Part shown: one piece after another, positions 1 through 11,765 of the stretch
Layout of the letters: each line of letters opens with the position of its first letter
Position numbering within the stretch: the stretch's first letter is position 1
NCBI GenBank assembly: GCA_019321725.1
Contig: CM033120.1
Coordinates: forward strand, 11,054,716-11,118,715
Direction: 5' to 3'
Length of the DNA stretch: 64,000 nucleotides
Source of the DNA: Paulownia fortunei
Taxonomy: Eukaryota; Streptophyta; Magnoliopsida; Lamiales; Paulowniaceae
Position numbers and translations under genes: made by a program
The notes under the pieces: generated by a model
The model's database searches: none
Told to the model about the DNA's origin: nothing
What the model saw: the letters and a program-made list of their open reading frames with translations, nothing else

Positions 1-897
1 AAAGATAAAAATTACCACAAGAGTCAAGCACATACATAAGCACAACATTCATTAATTTTCAAAAGCTATAAACAAACAAAATCAAATGAAACACATACAT
101 CCAACCCCAAAATTGGAACTAACATTGTCCTCAATATTAAATAAAGCAACAAAAGGTATAGAAGACTTCCCTAAATAGTGTTAGTTCTCATCAACTTAAT
201 CATCATCCTCTTCTAAAATAGTGATGAATGTGCATTCATTAGTTGATGGTATATCACTCATTATTTTACAAATCCTTCCCCAAACTTGAGTTGGATCCCG
301 AAATGAGAAACAAACAAAAAAAATCATCAGACTAAAATAACAAAATTAACATTAAACAACTAAATAACAAAAATAAAATTTAAAACACTTGGGTTGCCTA
401 CCAAGAAGTGCTTGATTTATAGTCTTCAACCGGACTTCTTTCTTACTCAACCGGGATCCAAAAAATAAGTGTTTATCATGCCATGCCTTTGTATGCTCTA
501 GAAGTGTAGGTGATACCCAAAGATAGGCATATTGAGCATAATCTGACATAGGATCAAGTGAATTGTTTTTATTGTTGAGTGGATGCCCAATGACCAAAAA
601 TAGTTCTCTTTATGTGAGAGAGATGTTTCTATCATTTTCAATGTAAGGGATGATGAAATCTAAATGGATAGATTTGCCAACATCCTTAAGTAGACCTTCA
701 TTTCCCACCATATAATGCTTTAATGAGCAATCTACCAATTCATAATCCTCTACTTCATACTTGTGTAATGAGATCCCCATATCATCATCCATAACATTTG
801 ATATAGGTTTGTTATTTTGTAGAAATGGGGAGAAGAAACTTCGAGTGATGGATTTTGAGATGCGTTTGGTTGAACATTTTCTTGATCTTTTCTATTG

Positions 898-1137
898 TCC
901 ACTAGAGGTATTTGTGTTGATACCTCTTGTTCATCATTCATCAGTTTTTTAATCCACTAGACAGTTTCAATCTCTTCATTACTTAGCAAACTAACATCCC
1001 AATATTCTTTTCTTTTCTCCGCTAGAGGTATTTGTGTTGATACATCTTGTTCATCTTTCATTAGTTTTTCAATCCATAAGATAGTTTCAATCTCTTCATC
1101 ACTTAGAAAATTAGCATCACAATGTTCTTTGCCCTCT
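898..1137 (-). repeat. 120-bp tandem repeat, two units, in Athila-type copy 1
   Basis: The motif CTAGAGGTATTTGTGTTGAT recurs at about 900 and 1020, followed by near-identical sequence, giving a 120-bp (40-codon) period in the minus-strand frame. The repeated peptide contains the motif EIETILWIEKLM. The same two-unit array with the same spacing occurs at 53024-53263 in the second element. Confidence 0.75.
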
Positions 1138-1824
1138 CCATTTGTCTCAGTTGTATAAGGCAAAATCTATTGTGATGGATTGCTTGGTTGAGTTTTCAAC
1201 AAGAATTGGTCTGTAGTACGTTCGAATTGAGCTAAAATTTCTTCAAGGCTTCACTTATCTTCTAATGGTGGGTAACTAGGTGCATGTCACATCATATTCT
1301 CATCATTTCTCTCCATGAAGCATTAGAATGATTTGGCTATCCCAGATTGGAGAAAGGATAATTTTGCAGCTAGTTGTAATTCCACCCATATTCAGCATGC
1401 TCGACGTATGATGGTGCAAATTGATTGCTCCCTTGACATTGTGTTCTTGCATGAAAATCGTTATATGACCCACATACCTTGAATGGTTAATGTATAGTAT
1501 TTGCTACAAGAAATTTCTCCACCTATTTAGAAAGGATTTCAATATAAGCAGTCGATGCAGTAATGATATTTTCTCGATTAATCCCAAAGGCCTGAGTTGA
1601 AACTTGATTTGTCATATCATATTCACTTGGCCAATAGTATGAATTATATGTCATCACATCTACCACTTTATGCTCATATCACATACACAATAAAATACTT
1701 GTGATTATAAACAAGGGCATACTCAAATGATAAAAGAAAAATAAAAAGGAGAAAAAATATTTATATACAAGAAAAATTCAAATTAAAATCAAAGTTACTT
1801 CGTATCGATATTAACAAAATAAAA

Positions 1825-1845
1825 CAATCCCCCGTAGTGGCGCCA
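1825..1845 (-). promoter_or_regulatory. Primer binding site (tRNA-Asp type)
   Basis: On the minus strand this reads TGGCGCCACTACGGGGGATTG, close to the TGGCGCC-GTTGCCGGGGA primer site typical of Athila/Tat elements, six bases after the LTR end. In the sister element the same site (53949-53969) has lost the GGCGCC core. Confidence 0.7.
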
Positions 1846-1851
1846 AAAACT

Positions 1852-3121
1852 TATTGCGAAAATTCGTGAACGCAAGTACACGTTATCGTATACAAGTAAT
1901 AAAATGATGAATAGGTTATCGTTCCCACGAGGATTATTGAATTATTAAGTACCGAAATTATGTTAACTCTAATTTTATTTGAATAAATATATTTTTGTGT
2001 TTTTGTTTATAAACCAAATTCAACTAAACTAAATTAATGATAGAAAATATTTAAAAATGAAATTCACTAACTTAAAAGCCTAGAGTTATGATTTCACCAT
2101 AATTATTCCGAATTGAATAATTTATCACATCAATCTCAATTTATTCCCAAGTCATAGTCGATAATCCCTAAATTATCCACTAGCTTCTCCCAAGGTCTAA
2201 TAAAAATATCATAAATTGCTAACCCACTATATTCCTATGTGAATTATAACAATCAACAATTTCTTAGGTTCTATGAAATTTCAAACAAGACTACACAAAC
2301 CATACAAGTATTTTCCTATATTACATGCAATTTATGATTTTCTACACATAGAACTGGACACATATATCACCTCCCAGGTCAATATTATCAGCAAATCATT
2401 CAATTAGTGGTCAAGTAATTGAAAGTATTAAGAACAATGTAGAAAACTCAACTTAAAGATAAATTGAGAATTGAATTGATATAAATATTCAATACATCAT
2501 AATTAGATTACATTAGAACTCTAAAAAAATAAATTAGTTCATGATGAAAATGAAATAAAAATTAACAACATTCATACACATAATGAAAGAAAGAAAGAAG
2601 ACAATAAAATGAAACTAGAAATATGATGAATATATTCCCTTGTTGATGTCTTCTACACAAATTATGGAAGAATTCTCCTCTTCTTCTTCTCTCCTTCTTG
2701 TTTCTTGGCTTGTTTTCACTCTTCTCCTCTCTCAAAATCTCTTTTTCACTCTTGGAGGCTTTTGAAATACTTAACATTGATAGGAGATGCCCTAAAGAGG
2801 GCAAAATACCATTTTTACCATCGTTTGTCCGCCAGGCAGCGCCTAGGCACTGCACATTCTGGACTAACCATACTTTCCAGTAGCAGTAGCACCTAGGTGC
2901 TGCTTTTCCAGTGCCTAGGCTCTACTGTTCACGGGTCGATTTTTTTTTTTTTAAATATAATATAAATGTAGATTTTATTGCATCTAAGTGACATTCTTCT
3001 TTTATCTTCAAATCTGCAAAATAAACACTAAAAACGATAATAAAACTCACAAAAATCTCAAAAACTAATCAAAAAGTTAAGCAAATGGTACTTAATTAAT
3101 GAATATGAAATCCACTCATCA
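1852..3121 (-). repeat. 5' LTR of Athila-type copy 1
   Basis: The LTR ends next to the PBS at its low-coordinate side and begins (minus strand TGATGAGTGG) at 3121. It aligns along most of its length with 53976-55652 and, at its low end, with 51335-51755. It carries three CCTAGG-centred palindromic motifs (2842, 2892, 2914) and a CT-rich tract near 2670-2700. At about 1270 bp it is shorter than the 1677-bp sister LTR; the missing part corresponds to roughly 55100-55550. Confidence 0.8.
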
Positions 3122-3169
3122 AGTACTATTTGTTTGTGAGTTTTGATTACCCTTTATTTTTCCAACAAG

Positions 3170-3182
3170 TGGTATTAGAGCC
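3170..3182 (+). promoter_or_regulatory. Copia primer binding site (initiator tRNA-Met)
   Basis: TGGTATTAGAGCC begins two bases after the 5' LTR end; it differs at one position from the canonical plant copia primer site TGGTATCAGAGCC. It fixes the orientation and the LTR boundary. Confidence 0.9.
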
Positions 3183-3220
3183 AAACGTTCGGCCTAGGCT
3201 CATTCATTTTTTTTGTAATA

Positions 3221-3889
3221 TTGAATACTATAATTGGGTCAAAAATAGCTACAAAAGCTTCACCATCGACGACAACGACAACAATCTTTTCGTCCATATT
3301 GGTAAGGATCGTAATCCCAAATACAAGATTTGTGGTGGAAGTATTTGATGGTAAATGTCATTTTGGCATGTGGCAAGGCGAAGTGTTAGATTGTCTCTTT
3401 CAGCAAGGTCTAGGCATCGCCATTGAAGAAAAGAAACCAGAAGATATTGATGAAAATGAGTGGAAGACCATAAATTATCTGGCATGTGGTACAAACGATC
3501 ATGTCTTTCTAGAAAGCAGAAATATGTATTCAAAAATGAGACTTCTGCACAAAAGTTGTGGAAAGTGTTGGAGGATAATTTTTTTTATGAAGAGTGGTCA
3601 AAATAAACTTCTCATGAAGAAAAGATTGTTCTACTTTGAATACTGTCCAAGTGCATCCATGAATGATCATATTACTGGTTTTAATCAGTTAGTAGTAGAT
3701 TTGGTTAATTTGGATGTTACTTTTGAAGATGAAGATTTAACTTTGATGTTGTTGTCATCTCTTCCTAATGAATTTGAACATTTAGAAACTACTTTACTTC
3801 ATGAGAAGGATGATGTGTCTCTTGCTATAGTTTGTGCTGCTTTGCATAGTTATGAATCAAGAAAAAAAAAGCAAGAACATAGCAGCTGA
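3221..3889 (+). pseudogene. copia gag (UBN2-type) remnant
   Basis: The frame of about 222 codons has no convincing ATG at its upstream end. It carries the Tnt1/Tork-type gag pattern: a region beginning near FDGKCHFGMWQGEVLDCLFQ, a middle segment with LLMKKRLFYFEY, and the helix-rich stretch LLSSLPNEFEHLETTLLHEK. This protein would form the virus-like particle of the retrotransposon. The N-terminal 40 or so codons look like noise from a shifted frame, and the usual second half with the nucleic-acid-binding knuckle is in the next, separate frame at 3939. It is non-functional. Confidence 0.75.
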
Positions 3890-3938
3890 AGAAGAAATAT
3901 TGGTGGCAAGAGGATAATTTCAAAGCTAAAAGAAGAAA

Positions 3939-6900
3939 ATGAGATGGAGATCCCATTCAAAATCCAAACTTGCCAAAGATGAGTGTGCTTTCTGCTATAA
4001 GAAAGGACATTGGAAGAAACACCGTCCCAAACTGAAGAAGAAAAGAAAAGCTACTCAAGATGCTTGCGTAGCTGAAGCCGAAAATGAAGATTTAGAATAC
4101 TCATTAGTGGCATCACCTCCAATATTCTAATCAGACGAATGGATATTGGATTCAGGTTGCATCTATCACATGTTACATGTTCGAGAATGGTTCTTCAATT
4201 TCAAGGAGATAAATGGAGGAATTGTCTACATGGGTAATGATAATACTTGTAAAACATTTGGGGTAAGTTCAATCCGGTTGAAAAATCATGATAGGTCAAC
4301 CAGAGTTTTGACGGATGTTCGATACGTGCCGGATTTGAAGAAAAATCTTATCTTCTTGGGAGATTTGGAGTCCAAAGGTTTAGTTATAACTATACGAGAT
4401 GGAATTTTGAAAGCTACTTTCAGCACATTGGTGGTGATAAAAGGTATCAGAAGAAATAATTTGTAATACTACCAAGGTAGTATAGTTATTGGGACAGCAG
4501 CAGTAGCTACTTCTAACAATGGTAAGGATTTTGAAGCAACTAGGCTTTTGCATACGGGCTTGGGACATGCCGATGAAAAATCCTTGCAAACTCTAGCGAA
4601 ACAAGGATTGTTGAAAGGTGTAAAGGTGTGCAAGCTTAACTTTTGTGAACATTGTGTTCTAGAAAAGCAAAAAAAAGTTAAGTATGACACCGTTGTCCAT
4701 AATACAAAAGACATCTTGGATTATGTTCACTCAAATGTATGGGAACCTTCCAAGACACCATTCATGGGAGGAAGACACTACTTTCTCAATTTTATTGATG
4801 ATTTTTCAAGACGAGTATAGGTGTACACTATGAAATCAAAGAATAAAGTGCTTGAGCTTTTTCTTAAATAGAAAGCCAAAGTTGAGAACCAAATTAGAAG
4901 AATCAAAGTTCTTTGTACGGATAATGGATGAGAATATGAGAGTGATCCATTCGTGAATTTGCCAAAAGTTTGGTATTGTCAGACACTTCATAATTAGAGA
5001 GACACCACAGTAGAACGGGGTGTCAGAGTGCATGAATTGGACTTTAGTGGAGACGTATGATGTATGTTGTCTAATGCTAGGTTAGGCACATAATTTTGGG
5101 CTAAAGTCGTGACATATGCACAACATCTTGCCAATCATTTGCCGTCATCTGCACTAGGAGGAAAAACATCTTTAGAGGTATGTTCTGTAGAACCTGTTAT
5201 TGATTATGATTCTTTTCATATTTTTGGTTCCACTGTATATTATCATGTTCAAGAATCAAAGTTAGATCCGAGGGTAAAGACGACTTTGTTTATAGGAATC
5301 ACCGTTGGGGTCAAGGGATACCGTCTTTGGTATCTGGAAATAATGAAAGTCATCTTTAGTAGAGATGTTACCTTTAATGAATCTGATATGTTAAAGAAGG
5401 TAACACATGAAAAGACCAAAGGTATTCTACAACAAGTGGAGTATACACCAAAGCATGTGGAGTTTGAAAGAACACCTAGAAGTCCGACTAGAGAAATATA
5501 CGGTGCCAATTCGGTGGTCGAGGAAGAGTGAGATGAAGAAGTGGTTTCGACCCAAAAATAATTGCAACAACCAGAACTAGTTGCAATTAGAAGAACAAGA
5601 CGTGAGATTCGCAAACCTGCTTGATTTGTTGACATGGTTACTTATGCACTTCTAATTGTAGATGACGATATTCTATCCACTTTTCAAGAAGCAATTCAAA
5701 GTTCAGAAAGTAAGAAGTGGAAAGAAACTGTGGAAGAAGAGATGTAGTCCTTTCAGAAGAACAAGACCTAGAAGTTAGCACAACTACCAAAAGGCAAGAA
5801 AGCAATCAGGTGCAAATAGGTATTTGCAAAGAATGAAGGATTTCCTAATAAGAACGATGTGCGCTACAAGGCAAGATTGGTAGCTAAAGGCTATGCTCAA
5901 AAAGAAGAAATCGATTATAATGAGGTATTTTCTCTTGTTGTTAAACACTCTTCCATTAGAATTATATTGGCCTTGGCAGCACAATTGAATTTAGAGCTAG
6001 CTCAACTTGATGTGAAAATGGTATTCTTATATGGTGATCTGGAAGAGAAAATCTATGTAACTCAGCCAGAAGGATTCAAGGTTGCTAGGAAAGAAAATTG
6101 AGTTTGCAAGCTAAACAAATCATTGTATGGATTGAAACAATCCCCTAGACAGTGGTACAAACAATTTGACAAGTTCATGATGGAGTTGAAGTATACCAAA
6201 ATCAAGTATGATCATTGTGTGGACTTGTACATGCTACAAGATGGATTCTTTATTTACTTACTCTTGTACGTTGACGACATGTTAATCGCATCAAAGAGCT
6301 TAGCAGAAATTGGCAAGTTGAAGGCTCAATTGAATCAAGAGTTTGAAATAAAAGATTTACGAGAAGCTAAGAAGATTCTCGGGATAGAGATAAGGAGGGA
6401 CAAAATAAGAGTCAAGCTTTGTTTGACCCACAAGCAATATTTGAAAAAAGTGCTATAGTATTTTGGTATGATAGAGAACACAAAACCTATAAGTAGTCCA
6501 CTTGCTCCTCATTTGAAGATTAGTGCCCAACTATATCCTAAAGATGATGAAGAACGAGAATACATGACAAAAGTTTCATATGCTAATGCGGTAGGTAGTT
6601 TGATGTATGCAATAATCTATACGAGACCTGATATTTCACAAGAGTTGGAGTAGTGAGTAGAAACATGCATGATCCTGGTAAGGGTCATTAGCAAGTTGTG
6701 AAATAGATTTTTAAGGTACATTATCAACACCATTGATGTTGATTTAGTGTTTAAGTGGGATGATAACATTGGTCAGTGTGTAGTTGGATAATGTGATTAT
6801 GATTATGCAGGTGATTTGGATAAACGAAGGTCTACAACTGGATATCTGTTCACTCTAGCTAAGAACCTAATCAGTTGGAAGTTTACCTAACAATCAATGG

Positions 6901-7244
6901 TTGTTTTGTCTACAATAGAGGTAGAATACATAACAGTTACAGAAGTTGTAAAGGAAGTTAAATGACTTCAAAGTTTGCTTAAGGACTTAAAAGTTGGTTA
7001 GAGGCATATCTCAATGCATTGTGATTGTCAAAGTGTCATTCACTTAGCAAAGAACCAAATCCTTTATGCAAGAACGAAGCATAATGGCGTCTGCTATCAT
7101 TTTATACAGGAGATTCTCGAAAAAGGTAATTTATATATTCAAAAGATTCATACTGCAGAGAATCCTACAGATATGATGACCAAAGTAGTGATAACAGTCA
7201 AGCTTAAACATTGTTTAGACTTGACCAACATTCTGCACTTTTGA
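3939..7244 (+). pseudogene. copia pol remnant: zinc knuckle, protease, integrase, RT, RNase H
   Basis: Several open pieces follow one another in polyprotein order. 3939-4130 has a zinc knuckle CAFCYKKGHWKKHR in which the last Cys is Arg. 4140-4466 is the protease, active-site DSG kept as ILDSGCIYHM. 4540-4820 has the integrase HHCC part (CEHCVLEK) and the start of the catalytic core, where the first acidic residue is lost (VHSNVWEP instead of HSDVWGP). 5109-5531 is the integrase C-terminus. 5859-6458 is RT (KARLVAKGYAQ, YGLKQSPRQWY, YVDDM near 6270). 6468-7244 is the RT/RNase H end (CDCQSVIHLAKN). Frames are broken by stops at, for example, 4818, 5529, 6099 and 6456. Confidence 0.88.
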
Positions 7245-7356
7245 GATGGCGCCAAAAAGACGCATTTAGAGACTCTGCGGAAGACTACTTCATTTGCTGA
7301 GAAGACAAGAAATTTGAATTTCGAGTGGGATTGAAAAATACACAAATGTGGAGATT

Positions 7357-9886
7357 TGTTAGTTTGTTTGCTTGTTTTTCATCCTACATTGGTGATCGAT
7401 TGTCGTAGGCCTACCAAATTTAAACCTTACTCTTCAATAAATTTTTAATGAGTATAGAGCGAGTAAGAGTCGATCCCACGAGGATCAAGACTAATTAATT
7501 TACTATCGACTCACTAACTAAGAATTTTAACTAACTTAAAACTAAGACTTCAACAAGCAAACTCTATATATAAACAACAAATAGTTGGGGGGGGGTTGAA
7601 TTGAGTAACTAAGTTGTAGAAATTAAAACTAATTAAAATATAAAGCATTCAAAATCAAAATAACAATCAACAATCGATTAAAGTAGGTTGAGGTTTCATT
7701 CACTGACACTAGACAATGGGTTATAATTTCATATCAATATTATGAATAATTTGTTAATAAAATTATCAACTGTAGGTAATAACAAGCTCTACTACCCCAA
7801 TCTTTCCTTAGTTTCTCGTTAGATAGAACAAGTTCTCTATCTAATTCTCTACCCACCAAACAACCTAGAATAAGCTCTCTAGATCTAATCCAATTGATGC
7901 ATTAAAATAAAAAAGATAGATTGATCTAAGCAACAACCACACAAGCTCGGGTTATTGAACTTAGATTATGTTTTCCATTGCAATTAACAAAAATATCCCA
8001 TAATCATTAATAACAATTTACTACACATGATTAGAAATTCAAGATAATTACGAATCTAAAATCTCTAATCTAGTTAGGGAGTTCTCAAACCCAATTTGGT
8101 TGCGCACCCAAACAAAGCAAGAAAATACCCATAAGGCATTAAGTATAGAAAAATATAAGCAACTTCAATTGGAAAGTTGGTCAATAATATCAAACACTTA
8201 ATTACAAAAAACTCATGTCTGGGGCTTTGAAATCAACCTCAACCAATAAGGAAGTTTAGCCTAACATGATAAGAAATAACAAGAGAATAAAAATTAGCAA
8301 CATTGGGAATTAAAGAAACTTATTGGTTGAAGAAGACAGTTGAGGTTGATGGTAAATTATGGATGTCTCCTCCTCCAAGCCTTTTCCACTTTTTCTTCCT
8401 TGAACCTCCAAAACCCCAAGAGTGCTTTCAAAATGTGAATGAATGTAAATAATGAGTGAATTTGAAAATTGATATTTGTGTTGAGAGAATAGTGTCTTTT
8501 TATAAAGTGTGAGATGATGATGTGATTTGGTGTAAAGTGTGTAAGGTGTGTTGTGCATTTGGTGTAAAGTGTATAAAGTATGTTGTGTATTTTGTGTAAA
8601 GTGAGTAATATGTATTGTAAAGTATGTAATGTGTGTGGTGTGATATATATATCTAGTGTATACACATCACAAATATGTGCCAAAAGGTGTAAAGAGTTGT
8701 CACTTTAAGCAAATAAATCAATTTTTCTACAGAGACAGTACCTAGGCACCAAAATATAATGCCTAGGCACCAAAGAGGACAGTAAGCACGGCAGTCTGAC
8801 AGTCTGACACTATTTATCCCATTTCAACTAATTTTTGCTACTGTTTTCTTTTTCTCCAAAACGGTAGTCTAACACTATTTATCCCATTTCAACTAATTTT
8901 TGACCTATTTATAAGTTCAGTTGGCCTTTAGTGTCTTCATAACAATTATAGACCTATCTATTATCTTTCTGTAGCCACTCGAATCAGAGTAATATCACCT
9001 TGTTGGAGAGAGTTACGACAAATATACAAAGATTGCCATATCTAAAAGTTTCAGTGCACGTTTAACTCTTTAACCGCATTTTGCTCTTTGAAATCAAATG
9101 AATTGGGAAACATTTCCAATATTAAAGTTATAGATATGTCTCTTATATTTCTAATAAGCTAAGAATCAGGTTCATAGAGCTTTGGATCAGAAATTTATGC
9201 TCAAAATACAAAAACTGTCACAGTAGAACCTTGTCAATTTGGCCCAATAATGCTTGTTTCAACTTCGTTATAGCTCATTTTTTATCTTTTGATTCCAAAC
9301 TCCTATCACACACAAAACATTAACAAAAATCTATTATTAACAAAAACAAAGCAAGAAAGACATAAATGAATTGATACAAAATATATAAAAATATGCACTT
9401 ATGATTTTATACCAAAGGAGTTTGTTTCCTTAGCTTATAAATAGATCATTCCTCATTGTTTTGTAACACACCAAGAAATCTTCTCCTCTCAATATTTGTG
9501 GAAACCCTTTAATTAGGATATCTAAAGTTGTGGATAATTTTGGGAGATTAGTAAAGCAATGATGCAGTTGCGGTGTCCGAAGACGTAGGCAAAAGTTGGC
9601 TGAACTCCGTTATCAAATTTGGTGTGGTCTTTCCATTTTGTTTTATTTTTGCATTTAATATTCTAGTATTTTCTTTTCATTGCTTGTTATTTAGCTATAA
9701 CTAGCATTCAATATTTACTTATTTTGGGGTATTTAGTCTATTATGCATAATACTTTTAATAGTAAGTTTTGTCTAAAGAGATTGAATTTTAAGTGGAACG
9801 GTTGTGACTCATCTAACTTTTTTTAAGAACTTATTATAATTAGTATTATTTATCGTGGATTTTGTTTACCCTTTATTTCCCCAACA
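7357..9886 (+). repeat. 3' LTR of the copia element, split by a solo LTR
   Basis: Starts TGTTAG directly after the purine tract GTGGAGATT and ends ...CCCCAACA. Only about 22 bp lie before the insertion and about 480 bp after it (from about 9405), giving an LTR of about 500 bp. A TATA-like GCTTATAAATAG near 9432 probably marks the U3/R border. Confidence 0.8.
7380..9404 (-). mobile_element. Solo LTR nested in the copia 3' LTR
   Basis: About 2 kb with no coding potential, with LTR signatures: a CGATCCCACGAGGATC segment (about 7471-7486) like the Athila-type LTRs, two CCTAGG palindromes (8741, 8762), and at the high end GCACTTATGA, complementary to the TGATAAGTGC start seen in the solo LTR at 56666. 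The flanks TTTTT (7375-7379) and TTTTA (9405-9409) may be the target duplication but are low complexity, so the ends are good to about 15 bp. Confidence 0.65.
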
Positions 9887-10800
9887 ATTTCTACACATTT
9901 GCAGCTATATATAGGTCGTAGTCTCCTTGGTTATTCTTATTATTAGTAAAACTATAGTTGTTATATAATTTAGTGGCCTATACTCGGTACTATTGAAGCA
10001 ATTTTTTAGTTCATATGCTTTAATAATTTATTTATTTTTAATATGTATTCATGGATAGAGGGAAATTAGTGCTTGCAGAGACGGTCTTCATCTTTTAAAT
10101 CTATATAAACATAAATTTTATATATAAGTTTAATAAAAAATAAAGTTTTGCCTTGAAAATAAAAAAAATTATCCTCATATAATTAAAAATATCTCTTTGT
10201 TTATTATTTAAAAAAAAACTCTAATTTCACTTTTTAAAATTAAATTTTTTGACCTCTATCGTACAGTAAAAGTTTTAATTAACTTTTTTTCAAGTTAAAT
10301 GCCCCTCTGTTACATAATAAGAGTTGAACGAATCTTGCATTACATAAGACGAGTTGAACGAAACGTGATGCAACCATGTACAACTTCGAAATAACTTGAA
10401 AAAATTGCAACACTCATGTAAAATAGAAGAAAAATAAATTAATCAAAACTGCTTATACAGAGACTTGTCCAATACTACCTAAGAGGGAGTCTGATTAAAT
10501 TTATTTTTAAAAAAATTATAATTTTTTTCTGGGATACAAGCAGTGATTTCAAATTTATAAAATCATTTTATAAAATATTTTTTGAATTCTAACATCTTAT
10601 TTGTAAGAGTTTATAAACTTACCTTCTTAATTTTTAAAAAATATTCTTAAACATTTTATAATTTTTTTTAAAAAAATTATAAACTCACTTAAACACCATT
10701 ACTTAATTATGAAACTAAATATTCTACGAATGATACTCGGCAAGATGTTATCAATGATTTCGTTTAAGAGCTTATAAGACAAATGATTCGGAAACAAAAG
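9887..10800. other. AT-rich intergenic stretch
   Basis: I see no coding region, RNA gene or recognisable repeat in this segment; it is simple AT-rich DNA with short A and T runs. Confidence 0.5.
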
Positions 10801-10927
10801 TCACTTCTTCAAATTCTGTGAATTTGAATAGGAATAAGGCAACATATCAAATATGGAGTGCAATTCAACATACAAAATTAGACAGTTCCAGAAGTGCATC
10901 ACCAAACAAATTATCACTACATCATCT

Positions 10928-11163
10928 CAATCACCGCAGCAGCCACCACAACCGCCTTCACAGCCACCACTGCACCTGCATCAGCCGTGGCTGCTCCCAC
11001 TGTATTCTACCACTCCACCGGAGGCGGCCAAGCTCTTCTTCTCAGGTCAAAGCTCTGCGCAGAAAGGGCCACAGGCTTTAATAAAAACAAAGAGCAATCC
11101 CGCACCCACAATGGTAGCCATCAAAAAAGAGATGACCTAGAAAACTACCCGGCCTGTGTCCAT
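10928..11163 (-). pseudogene. Small Cys-rich membrane-protein gene remnant, copy A
   Basis: On the minus strand an ATG at 11163, in the context GGAGAAAATG, opens a frame reading MDTGRVVF, stop, then VISFLMATIVGAGLLFVF and CGPFCAEL before another stop. A one-base frame change continues it as an Arg/Pro stretch (FDLRRRAWPPPVEW), and it ends in a Gly/Cys-rich tail GGCGGCGD followed by a stop at 10928. The same order (hydrophobic segment, CGPxC, Arg/Pro, GGCGGC tail) appears in copy B at 31710-32068, with many differences at third codon positions, so the minus strand is the coding one. I do not recognise the family. At least one in-frame stop and one frameshift make this copy inactive. Confidence 0.5.
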
Positions 11164-11400
11164 TTTCTCCAGGCTTCAAGGCGGGGAAGCCCCTCCTGGA
11201 TATCTCTCATACTTCTATGATCTATCCTTATGATCATGATGGCGTTGACTTCAAAAATATCATTATACTACTAATTTTAATAGTATTCTGTTATAAATTA
11301 ATTTACTCTATTATTTAAAAATAAAAGTTGTACGAAGAGCAGCTCCTAGTCGTAATTTCCAAGTTACGCTGTGCATAAAATTGTGATGATCAAGCAGTAT
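11164..11400 (-). repeat. Upstream flank of copy A, shared with copy B
   Basis: Similarity between the two copies extends upstream of the ATG: GAGGGGCTTCC and GAAGCCTGGAGAAAATG occur in both, and AAGTTACGC at 11361-11369 matches the flank of copy B near 32382. The duplicated unit is therefore longer than the coding part. A promoter cannot be delimited. Confidence 0.5.
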
Positions 11401-11458
11401 ATTATTTTATATAATTACCTTACATTGATGATATAATATTATCATAAAAGATAAAAGG

Positions 11459-11765
11459 AAAAATTACAAAAGTAGTCCTTTATCTATAAAGGTGTAGCAA
11501 AAAAGGTTATTTTTTATTTAAAAATGTTAATTTTGTTCTGTAATTAAAAAGAAAAATTGCGGATTGAGGATTTTTTTCACCGAAAATTAAAAAACTAACT
11601 GAAAAATGTCACATACCTCCCATGTGATCCAAATAAATTGGGGATTTTGATGACAACACTAAAATTAGCCTATCTGGACCTAAGAATTCCATATTAGCAT
11701 GCCATGGTGTAATAAATTGCTATGTGGGCAAATTTTATAGGGAAATCAAACATGCCTTGCCCTTC
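11459..11765 (+). repeat. Left terminal inverted repeat of the MULE
   Basis: About 300 bp starting AAAAATTAC. Its reverse complement is found at 22715-23040; shared landmarks include TATCTATA, GCAAAAAA, AAATAAATTG, TTTGATGACAACACT and CATGCCATGGTGTAATAAATTG. Long TIRs are characteristic of MULEs. Confidence 0.85.

Larger units (their letters stand above)
1..3121 (-). mobile_element. Athila/Tat-type LTR element, copy 1 (left end outside window)
   Basis: Minus-strand element: its 5' LTR lies at 1852-3121, the primer site at 1825-1845, and internal sequence runs down to base 1. It is closely similar to the complete element at 51335-55652, including shared reading-frame pieces (610-792 against 52734-52916; 957-1163 against 53037-53288) and a 120-bp tandem repeat. 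The gag/pol-like frames are full of stops and I do not recognise a catalytic domain, so it is a decayed or non-autonomous derivative. It lies inside the 5' LTR of the copia element that continues at 3122; its other LTR and the rest of that copia LTR would be to the left of the window. Lineage is inferred from the PBS only. Confidence 0.75.
3122..9886 (+). mobile_element. Ty1-copia retrotransposon, inactive, with nested insertions
   Basis: Plus-strand element. The last 46 bp of its 5' LTR (3122-3167, ending CCAACA) precede a Met-tRNA PBS; gag and pol remnants run 3221-7244; a purine-rich tract ends at 7356; the 3' LTR starts TGTTAG at 7357 and ends CCAACA at 9886. The terminal LTR stretches at 3130-3167 and 9848-9886 match well. 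Domain order (gag, zinc knuckle, protease, integrase, RT, RNase H) and the YVDD box are those of copia. Frames are broken by many stops. The 5' LTR is cut by the Athila-type element and the 3' LTR by a solo LTR at 7380-9404. Confidence 0.9.

Noticed and set aside
8310..8683. 82- and 108-codon minus-strand ORFs rich in His, Thr and Tyr
   Set aside because: They come from GTGTAAAGTGTGTA-type repeats within the solo LTR; no homology.
10818..11220. Three overlapping plus-strand ORFs rich in His, Pro and Thr
   Set aside because: Comparison with 31694-32167 shows conservation fits the minus-strand frame (third-position changes, shared motifs); the plus frames are shadows.
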